Assembly: GCA_016708785.1 (NCBI GenBank)
Contig: JADJFC010000004.1
Span: 124,001-188,000 of the forward strand
Reading direction: 5' to 3'
From: Bacteroidota bacterium
Lineage (GTDB): Bacteria > Bacteroidota > Bacteroidia > AKYH767-A > 2013-40CM-41-45
Length of the DNA: 64,000 nt
Part shown: positions 58,364 through 64,000 of the stretch, piece after piece
Numbering within the stretch: position 1 is the stretch's first letter
Layout: each line of letters starts with the position of its first letter
Notes under the pieces: generated by a model
Databases searched by the model: none
What the model was told of the DNA's origin: nothing
The model's input: only the letters and a program-made list of their open reading frames with translations
Program-made: the position numbers and the translations under genes

Positions 58364-58619
58364 TTTTGTAATATTTTGTTCTTAAAATCATCCAAAGCAT
58401 TAATAATGAATCTATTTTCAAACGATAAGCGGTCATGATTAAAGCCGGATCAGAAATAATAATGTAAGAAATTTAAAATATTTGTAACTTTTATACGACA
58501 AAGAGGCTAAACAGGCTGATTGATGGAATCAGGAATGTTAAAGACTATTAAAGTGTAAATTTTAATAGCTTGAAGACAAGCCCAATGAACATATCAAAGT
58601 TCAAAACTAATCAAAACAC

Positions 58620-58651
58620 TTGCTTAGTGTTACAATACCCGCTTAAATTTG
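58620..58651 (+). promoter_or_regulatory. Promoter of the beta-barrel protein gene
   Basis: TTG at 58620-58622 and TAAATTTG at 58644-58651 are separated by 21 bases, slightly longer than ideal. The leader to the ATG at 58692 is about 34 bases and A-rich. Confidence 0.55.
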
Positions 58652-58691
58652 CCCTCAATATTTACCAATTAAACCAAAAAAACACAGAAAA

Positions 58692-59393
58692 ATGAAAAAA
58701 ATTATGATTTCTGCTGCATTAGTTTGCCTTGCCGGCTTTACTTATGCACAAAAACCAGTTGCCGGTGATGTTACCGGAGATGTAGAATTACAATTTCAAA
58801 CAGGTACATCTGCTATTCACATCTTATCTCCAAACTTAAATGCGAGATATTTCTTGAAAGACGACATGGCACTTCGTTTAAGCTTAAGCCTAAACACTAG
58901 CAGTACTTCTCAAGACTACACTGAGAATGCTGATGGTACAGGTGGAACAGGTACAGCTGAATCTAGCAGCAGTGGTTTCGGTATCGGTGTTGGTATCCAA
59001 AAGCATTTTGCGGGTACTGAAAGACTTTCTCCTTATGTTGGAGCTGGTATCTCTTTCAATTCTGGTTCTTCTAGCGAAGACTGGAATAATGTAGGTATGG
59101 ATCCATTTACTGGTCAGATGGGTTATGTTAGTGGTACAACTGTTAAAGTTGACGGAGCCTCTACATCAACTTTCGGTATTGGAGTAAATGCAGGTGCTGA
59201 TTATTACTTCGTAAATCACATTTACTTAGGAATTGAAGTTGGTCTTGGATTCGCTTCTACTTCAATCGGAGAAGAAACTACAACTGTTACTGCAACAGGT
59301 GTACCTACAACAACAACTGTTTCTCAAGGCGGTAGCTCTTCAGGAATCAATGTTGGTGCTAACTCAGGTCTTCGTTTAGGTTTCGTATTCTAG
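58692..59393 (+). CDS. Outer-membrane beta-barrel protein
   Basis: A 233-residue protein with a signal peptide MKKIMISAALVCLAGFTYAQ. Alternating-strand segments (ARYFLKDDMALRLSLSLN, FGIGVGIQKHF, LSPYVGAGISFNSG, GIGVNAGADYYFVNHIYLGIEVGLG) end in GLRLGFVF with a terminal Phe, typical of small eight-stranded barrels such as the OmpA/OmpX-like porin families. Loops are unusually rich in Ser, Thr and Gly. It has its own promoter and strong terminator, suggesting high expression. Ligand unknown. Confidence 0.85.
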   Translation: MKKIMISAALVCLAGFTYAQKPVAGDVTGDVELQFQTGTSAIHILSPNLNARYFLKDDMALRLSLSLNTSSTSQDYTENADGTGGTGTAESSSSGFGIGVGIQKHFAGTERLSPYVGAGISFNSGSSSEDWNNVGMDPFTGQMGYVSGTTVKVDGASTSTFGIGVNAGADYYFVNHIYLGIEVGLGFASTSIGEETTTVTATGVPTTTTVSQGGSSSGINVGANSGLRLGFVF

Positions 59394-59410
59394 AAATCTT
59401 AAACCAAAAA

Positions 59411-59442
59411 AAAAGCCTGCTCCAAAGAGCGGGCTTTTTTTT
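59411..59442 (+). terminator. Rho-independent terminator after the beta-barrel gene
   Basis: AAAAGCCTGCTC (59411-59422) pairs with GAGCGGGCTTTT (59427-59438), with one G-T pair, a 4-base loop and a T10 run. The A-run on the left lets it also serve the minus strand. Confidence 0.92.
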
Positions 59443-59469
59443 TTGTTATTTCGTTATTCGTTAGAATAC

Positions 59470-59918
59470 CTACCGTATTACCCTCGCAATCTCCCTCACC
59501 TGATCTTTCTTTTTAATATCTTCTCTCTTGTCAAATGTTTTTTACCTCTTGCTAATGCAATCTCTAGCTTCGCCAGACCCCTTTCATTAAAGAATAATTG
59601 AATGGGAATGATCGTCACACCTTTCTCCTTTAACTTTGATTGAATCTTTACTATTTCATTCTTATTGAGCAAAAGCTTTCTCAATCGTTTTGGCTCATGA
59701 TTGTTGTATGAGCCTTGCTTGTATTCTGCAATGTGCATATTCTTTACCCAAAGATCTCCATTCAATAAAACACAAAATGAATCACTTAACGTAGCTTTTC
59801 CTTCACGTATCGACTTTACTTCAGTGCCGGTCAGCATGATACCTGCCGTAAACGAAACTAAAAAACTATACTCAAAAGCGGCTTTCTTATTCTTTATTAT
59901 AATCTGTTCTTTCGCCAT
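59470..59918 (-). CDS. smpB: SsrA-binding protein (frame broken once)
   Basis: Binds tmRNA and delivers it to stalled ribosomes. The start MAKEQIIIKNKKAAFEYS is used (two codons inside the open frame). TGTEVKSIREGKATLSDSF, NGDLWVKNMHIAEYKQGSYNNH and LARGKKHF are family signatures. The frame breaks near 59538: one T more gives GKKHFDKREDIKKKDQVREIARVIR before a TAG at 59470-59472. Restored length is about 150 residues, the normal size with the basic tail. It lies 37 bases downstream of the Nramp gene. The tmRNA gene itself is not in the window. Confidence 0.94.
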
Positions 59919-59955
59919 ATCCAATTGTAAAAGTACGAATTCCTTTTACTGCTTC

Positions 59956-61830
59956 TTATTTTCTTACAATCAATAATGGAATATCAATTCCATGGCGTAC
60001 AGCATCTACTGTAGTTCCAAAGATAAAATCTTTTAGGCCCTTGTGACCATGAGCACCCATAACCAGGAGGTCAGCATTGTATTCTTTGACCAGTGCCGGT
60101 ATAGACTTCTTAGGATTGCCATACCCAATCTTTATCGTGACAGAATAACCGGTGGCGTTCAATTCATCTGCATAATTATTCAAATTACTTACGTCTGTCA
60201 TGAATTCATAATCCCGGATTTCATTTTTCATAAATAAAGCGCCGGCTGATTCAACAATGTGAATTAACACATAATCAGCCGTTTTGCCCCCTTGAGCTAA
60301 AGCATTACTTATATTAAAGTGGTCGCTGGTGGAGAAGTCTACCGCGATTGCAATGCGTTTATAAGGTTGAATTAACTCAGGCTTTATTGAACTAATAATT
60401 GGATGAACTGGCGTGACCTCTTTTTCTTTGTGCTTGAATAATGGCCGGAAGGTAATGTATAACAAAAGCAATCCTGCTGCAATAATTAATGGGATTACAA
60501 TTAAGCCAATGATAAGAGGATTTTCAGAAGTAGTCAGCCAGGTTGAAATCTGCCCAATAACTAATTTGACATTTAAACCTACTATGGTGCCGGCAACAAG
60601 CCAGGATACCACTTTTACATACATTGGAATCACAAACTCTTTCATCTTTGATTTGTCACTTACAAAATGAATTAGTGGAATGACTGCAAATCCTAACTGC
60701 AAACTCAAAATAACCTGAGAAAGTATCAATAACTTACCTGTCGCTGCCTCACCGAAATAGTAAATTGCAATCAGTGCAGGTACAATTGCCAACAGTCTGG
60801 TTAGTAACCGTCGGATCCACGGAGCAATCCTTAACTTCAAATAACCTTCCATTACGATCTGTCCAGCAAGGGTTCCTGTAATTGTTGAACTTTGCCCTGC
60901 TGCAATTAATGCTATTGCAAATAATTTTGGTGCGAACTCTGATCCTAAAAGCGGTGCCAGAAAATTGTGCGCATCTTGAATTTCGGAAACTTCATACATT
61001 CCATTTTTAAAAAAAGTTGATGCGGCTAAAATTAAAATCGCTGCATTTACAAAAAAGGCCAGATTCAATGCAATCACCGAATCAAACATGTTATATCGTA
61101 TTGCTTTTCGGATCTCAACAGGATTGCGTTTGAACTTTCTAGTCTGCACTAAAGAAGAATGTAGGTATAAGTTATGCGGCATTACGGTGGCTCCGATAAT
61201 TGCAATAGCAATGTATAAAGCTGATTCATCCGGTAAGGAGGGAATTAATCCTGTACTTATCTCCGCCAAAGATGGTTTGGCTAAAATCATTTCTGCCAAA
61301 AAAGCCATCCCAATTATTGATACAAGTCCAAGTATGAATGCCTCCATACGTCTGATGCCATAGTTGATCAAGAATAACAGTAGGAACGTGTCTAGTACTG
61401 TAATACAGACTCCCCACATCAATGGAATATCAAATAGCAATTGTAAGCCTATGGCCATACCCAAAACTTCTGCAAGGTCACACGAAGCAATTGCGATTTC
61501 TGCCAGAAAGTAAAGTGAGATGTTGATCGGTTTAGAGTAGGTTTCGCGTGAGGCCTGTGCCAGATCTCGACCTCTTACTATTCCTAATCGTGCACTCAAA
61601 CTTTGTAAAAGAATGGCCATCAGATTCGACATGAGTAACACCCATATCAATGCATAACCATATTTACTTCCTCCGGCTATATCCGTTGCCCAATTGCCCG
61701 GATCCATATAGCCCACACTTACCAAATAGGCTGGGCCCAGAAAAGCAAAAAGTTTTCTGAATTTTCCTTTCGTCTTTGTTGTGTCAACGCTTTCATGAAC
61801 TTCTGAAAGCGAATTATCGTTATATTCCAT
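59956..61830 (-). CDS. Nramp-family Mn/Fe transporter fused to a universal stress protein domain
   Basis: Proton-coupled uptake of divalent metal (Mn, possibly Fe) at the inner membrane. The 624-residue protein has the TM1 metal motif MDPGNWATD (DPGN at 43-46) and the TM6 motif MPHNLYLHS, with 11 predicted membrane segments to about residue 465. After a short linker, about 140 C-terminal residues form a Usp domain (KRIAIAVDFSTSDHF ... GAHGHKGLKDFIFGTT) that has the G-x2-G-x9-G-T nucleotide motif. The fusion is known in Bacteroidota; nucleotide control of transport is an inference. It follows the repressor gene by 18 bases. Confidence 0.92.
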   Translation of the reverse strand: MEYNDNSLSEVHESVDTTKTKGKFRKLFAFLGPAYLVSVGYMDPGNWATDIAGGSKYGYALIWVLLMSNLMAILLQSLSARLGIVRGRDLAQASRETYSKPINISLYFLAEIAIASCDLAEVLGMAIGLQLLFDIPLMWGVCITVLDTFLLLFLINYGIRRMEAFILGLVSIIGMAFLAEMILAKPSLAEISTGLIPSLPDESALYIAIAIIGATVMPHNLYLHSSLVQTRKFKRNPVEIRKAIRYNMFDSVIALNLAFFVNAAILILAASTFFKNGMYEVSEIQDAHNFLAPLLGSEFAPKLFAIALIAAGQSSTITGTLAGQIVMEGYLKLRIAPWIRRLLTRLLAIVPALIAIYYFGEAATGKLLILSQVILSLQLGFAVIPLIHFVSDKSKMKEFVIPMYVKVVSWLVAGTIVGLNVKLVIGQISTWLTTSENPLIIGLIVIPLIIAAGLLLLYITFRPLFKHKEKEVTPVHPIISSIKPELIQPYKRIAIAVDFSTSDHFNISNALAQGGKTADYVLIHIVESAGALFMKNEIRDYEFMTDVSNLNNYADELNATGYSVTIKIGYGNPKKSIPALVKEYNADLLVMGAHGHKGLKDFIFGTTVDAVRHGIDIPLLIVRK

Positions 61831-61848
61831 TACTTGTGAGCTTAATTA

Positions 61849-62510
61849 TTACACTAAATTTACCATGATGCTTTTTGCTGCATCGTGGCTTATATGAATA
61901 GGATTCTTTTTACCTTCAATCGTAATATCCATTGATTTGTCAAATGAAATGATCTCAAGAATGTTCAATCGCTTACCTATACTTAAACCAATCTTTTGTA
62001 AGTATTGCAAAAATCAGGCCGGTGGTCTGATACACCAATAACAATTGCATCTTTCCGAACCGCTACAACTGCCAGAGGAATTGTGTTCAGATCGGGGAAA
62101 ACACCTTCTTCATCCGGTATAGGATCGCCATGGGGATCGGTCTTTGGCTTTCCAAGGAAATCGTATAATTTCTGAACAAGTGTTTCTGACTGAATATGTT
62201 CTAACTGCTCAGCAATCTCATGCACTTCATCCCAGTTGAATTCTAATTTTTCGTAAAGGAAAAGCTCCCATAATCGATGCTTCCTGACCACATTGATTGC
62301 TTTTTTCTTGCCTCCGGCAGTCAGACTTACTCCATAGTATTTGAGATAATTCACCATTTTCTTAGCAGCTAGTTTCTGAAGCATGTCAGAAACGGTGGCA
62401 GGTGTTGTCGATAACCGTTCTGCTATGGAATTGGTGCTGATCTTTCCCTTTTCATCTTCCTGAAGTTGAAAGATCGCCTTCAAATAATTTTCTTCCGTAT
62501 ATGTTAACAT
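61849..62510 (-). CDS. DtxR/MntR-family metal-dependent repressor (frame broken once)
   Basis: Metal-sensing transcription repressor, probably of its own operon with the Nramp gene. The N-terminal winged helix (YTEENYLKAIFQLQ, ISTNSIAERLSTTPATVSDML) is followed by the dimerisation helix with ligand residues KHRLWE and EIAEQLEHI (E-x-x-E-H). The frame breaks at the T5 run near 62017; one T more gives RPDFLQYLQKIGLSIGKR and a FeoA-like C-terminal domain ending SIMVNLV at 61849. About 220 residues restored. Mn is favoured as effector because of the Nramp neighbour, but Fe cannot be excluded. Confidence 0.92.
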
Positions 62511-62520
62511 GAAAATAAAA

Positions 62521-62536
62521 TTTAGGCAAATCTAAA
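62521..62536. promoter_or_regulatory. Candidate repressor operator TTTAG-N6-CTAAA
   Basis: TTTAGGCAAATCTAAA is a 16-bp inverted repeat with perfect 5-bp arms. It covers the -7 element of the repressor gene (TAGATTTG on the minus strand, 62534-62527) and lies 11 bases upstream of its ATG. The shape fits DtxR/MntR-type boxes, so autoregulation by metal is likely. Confidence 0.6.
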
Positions 62537-62556
62537 AATTAATTTTTAATACCCAA
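62527..62556 (-). promoter_or_regulatory. Promoter of the mntR-type repressor / Nramp operon
   Basis: On the minus strand TTG (62556-62554) and TAGATTTG (62534-62527) are separated by 19 bases, the ideal spacing. The -7 half overlaps the palindromic operator. Confidence 0.7.
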
Positions 62557-62567
62557 ATATTAAAAAA

Positions 62568-62699
62568 AACTAAGTTCACTTAAATTTAGCACAAGGCCAC
62601 ATGAGATTGTTTGAAAGCAAACTCACTTAGCGCACTTGTGCAAAATTTTAGTGATCTAAGTGTTTAATTTTAGTGAACTCAGTGTTTAATTTTATTGAA
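62568..62699. repeat. CACTTAG/AGTGAACT repeat region upstream of pyrD
   Basis: Two adjacent 22-bp direct repeats TTTTAGTGANCTNAGTGTTTAA (62646-62667 and 62668-62689) are followed by a partial third. Related fragments CTAAGTTCACTTAAATTTAG (62569-62588) and CTCACTTAGCGCACTTG lie before them. The block fills the divergent gap between the repressor and pyrD. Confidence 0.75.
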
Positions 62700-62706
62700 A
62701 TTGAAT

Positions 62707-62714
62707 TACTTTCG
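62707..62714 (+). promoter_or_regulatory. Possible -7 element TACTTTCG directly before pyrD
   Basis: TACTTTCG resembles TAnnTTTG with one change and ends four bases before the ATG at 62719. The same layout is seen at aroC. No -33 TTG at the usual distance. Confidence 0.3.
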
Positions 62715-62718
62715 CCAA

Positions 62719-63777
62719 ATGAATTTTTACACAAAGATCATCCGGCCTATCTTATTTCGTTTCGACCCGGAAAAAGTCCATCACTTTACTTTTTCATTTT
62801 TGAAGCTTGCATTCAAAGTTCCTTTTACCAAATTATTGATCAAATCACTTTACAATACCTCAGATAAATCCACAGGGAAGAAACTTATGGGAATTGACTT
62901 TCCAAATCCAATTGGATTAGCTGCCGGATTTGATAAAGACGCGAAATTGTACTCTGAACTTTCATCCCTGGGATTCGGTTTTATTGAAGTCGGTACGGTT
63001 ACCCCTAAGCCACAAGCGGGAAATGATAAGCCGAGATTGTTTAGGTTACCGAAAGATTCTGCTATCATAAACCGAATGGGATTCAACAACGAAGGAGTAG
63101 CGAAGATGATAGTGAATCTTAAAAAGAATGGGAATAAGGTTATCATCGGTGGAAACATCGGGAAGAATAAGGTCACTCCAAATGAAGATGCAGCTACAGA
63201 CTACCAAATTTGCTTTGAAGAATTGTTTCTTTATGTAGATTACTTTGTAGTAAATGTGTCTTCACCGAATACTCCCGGTTTAAGAGCACTTCAAGAAAAA
63301 GAACCTCTGCTGAAATTATTGAATTCATTACAAAACCTGAATGACGAATTAGCGTTAAAAAAATCAATTAGCCGTAAACCGATCCTTTTGAAAATTGCTC
63401 CTGACCTTACGACAGAACAACTTGAGGAAATCGTTGAAGTAATACTTTTATCAAAACTTGATGGAATTATTGCCACAAATACTACCATCACTCGTGAAAA
63501 TTTAACTTCTGATAAAAAGGAAGTTGAAAAAATTGGTGCCGGTGGACTAAGTGGACTTCCATTGACGAAGAGAAGCACTGAGGTAATTCGATTCCTTGCG
63601 AAAAGAGCTGAAAAAAAATTTATTATTATTGGAGTAGGAGGAATTCACTCTGAAAACGATGCCATGGAAAAGCTTGAAGCAGGAGCAGATCTAATTCAAT
63701 TGTACACTGGATTTATTTATGAAGGGCCGGCCCTGATTCAAAGGATAAAAAAAAGACTCGAAAAAAAAGGGAAGTAA
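62719..63777 (+). CDS. pyrD: Dihydroorotate dehydrogenase (quinone), class 2
   Basis: FMN enzyme that oxidises dihydroorotate to orotate and passes electrons to membrane quinone in pyrimidine synthesis. From ATG 62719 (the frame is open eight codons upstream) the protein has 352 residues. The N-terminal membrane-associated helices (YTKIIRPILFRFDPEKVHH) mark class 2. Then come NPIGLAAGFDKDA, FIEVGTVTPKPQAGN, NRMGFNNEG, NVSSPNTPGLR with the catalytic Ser, and IGVGGIHSENDAMEKLEAGA. Complete and unbroken. Confidence 0.96.
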   Translation: MNFYTKIIRPILFRFDPEKVHHFTFSFLKLAFKVPFTKLLIKSLYNTSDKSTGKKLMGIDFPNPIGLAAGFDKDAKLYSELSSLGFGFIEVGTVTPKPQAGNDKPRLFRLPKDSAIINRMGFNNEGVAKMIVNLKKNGNKVIIGGNIGKNKVTPNEDAATDYQICFEELFLYVDYFVVNVSSPNTPGLRALQEKEPLLKLLNSLQNLNDELALKKSISRKPILLKIAPDLTTEQLEEIVEVILLSKLDGIIATNTTITRENLTSDKKEVEKIGAGGLSGLPLTKRSTEVIRFLAKRAEKKFIIIGVGGIHSENDAMEKLEAGADLIQLYTGFIYEGPALIQRIKKRLEKKGK

Positions 63778-63793
63778 TTTTATTACTTCCCTT
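63767..63793. terminator. Hairpin terminator between pyrD and phoU
   Basis: AAGGGAAGTAAT (63767-63778) pairs exactly with ATTACTTCCCTT (63782-63793) around a 3-base loop. On the minus strand it is followed by a T8 run, so it acts best for phoU; the pyrD stop lies in its left arm. Confidence 0.85.
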
Positions 63794-63809
63794 TGAATTC
63801 TTATCAAGT

Positions 63810-64000
63810 TCATTTTTCTGAAACGTGCTTCAAAACCTTAGCTTCAAGGAAAAATATTATTTCTTCTGCGACATTTTTTACCTGATCACCGGTTCGTTCC
63901 AGTTTCCTTATTGCAGAAATGATATGAAGCGATTGACTAATATTTCCTTCATGTGAACGGATATAATTTTCAATAACAGAATTTGCATTTTCATTTATCT
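63810..64000 (-). CDS. phoU: Phosphate transport regulator PhoU, C-terminal part (cut by window edge)
   Basis: The last 62 codons before the stop at 63810-63812 read ...ENANSVIENYIRSHEGNISQ, then IRKLERTGDQVKNVAEEIIF and FLEAKVLKHVSEK. The R-x-LER-x-GD-x-KN-AE pattern is the metal-binding helix of the second PhoU repeat. PhoU couples the Pst phosphate transporter to the PhoR sensor kinase. The remainder, and probably pst genes, lie to the right of the window. Confidence 0.88.
   Translation of the reverse strand, partial: INENANSVIENYIRSHEGNISQSLHIISAIRKLERTGDQVKNVAEEIIFFLEAKVLKHVSEK

Larger units (their letters stand above)
58268..58691. other. 424-base divergent intergenic region
   Basis: Holds the promoters of susC (minus) and of the beta-barrel gene (plus). 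The central part (58390-58600) is AT-rich and shows no reading frame, RNA gene or stable hairpin that I can recognise. Confidence 0.6.

Overview
The window is AT-rich bacterial DNA from a member of the Bacteroidota. This rests on several things seen together: a SusC/SusD outer-membrane pair, a protein ending in a gliding-motility-associated (type IX secretion) C-terminal domain, PD40/TPR/OmpA envelope proteins, a fused alpha/beta E1 subunit of a 2-oxoacid dehydrogenase, DUF2027-Smr and DUF2279 proteins, and promoters of the TTG / TAnnTTTG type without obvious Shine-Dalgarno sites. The genus cannot be named from the sequence. No rRNA, tRNA, CRISPR array, prophage or insertion sequence was seen.

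Layout. 1-3.1 kb: two paralogous Ala-rich lipoproteins, a tiny Cys-tailed membrane protein, and the E1 subunit. 3.1-9.8 kb: a patatin-like membrane lipase, a histidine-degradation set (hutI, glutamate formimidoyltransferase, cyclodeaminase), and a divergent FAD-dependent reductase. 9.9-20.1 kb: aroC, an AsmA-family protein, a PorE-like OmpA protein, a MuiA/DUF4139 protein, a secreted PKD/CHU_C protein, and a DUF2279 protein. 20.2-27.2 kb: rhodanese, GNAT, uvrB, aroE, dedA, Smr protein, cation efflux. 27.4-30.7 kb: a large secreted multidomain protein. 30.8-37.2 kb: a VOC protein and an arginine node (arginine decarboxylase diverging from arginase and argS), then two small envelope proteins. 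37.2-45.6 kb: a long minus-strand run ending in recR, a glycosyltransferase fusion, E2 of a 2-oxoacid dehydrogenase, a PD40 protein, an exonuclease and an FAH-family hydrolase. 45.8-53.4 kb: a sodium/solute symporter, a LysM-RlpA protein, a minus-strand group for surface polysaccharide (Gfo/Idh, lipoprotein, polyprenyl glycosylphosphotransferase) with 3-hydroxyacyl-CoA dehydrogenase, and pcm. 53.5-59.4 kb: the susCD pair and a beta-barrel protein. 59.4-64 kb: smpB, an Nramp-Usp fusion with its DtxR/MntR-type repressor, pyrD, and the 3' end of phoU.

A dominating property is frame disruption. About twenty conserved genes (aroC, recR, smpB, mntR, hbd, E2, susC, susD and others) are each broken by one or more shifts, mostly single-base gains or losses in short homopolymers, and two (E1, susC) carry an in-frame TAA near the 5' end. 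Because so many essential genes are hit in the same manner, uncorrected sequencing error is the likeliest cause. I therefore annotate each as one gene over its full span and say where the frame breaks.

The second notable layer is intergenic: at least five families of short tandem or palindromic repeats sit mostly between gene ends, often as hairpins between convergent genes. The best-supported regulatory unit is mntR-nramp, where a 16-bp palindrome covers the -7 element of the repressor's own promoter. I found no clear new defence or mobile system; the most unusual items are the repeat families, the lipoprotein pair, the two fusions and the large secreted protein.
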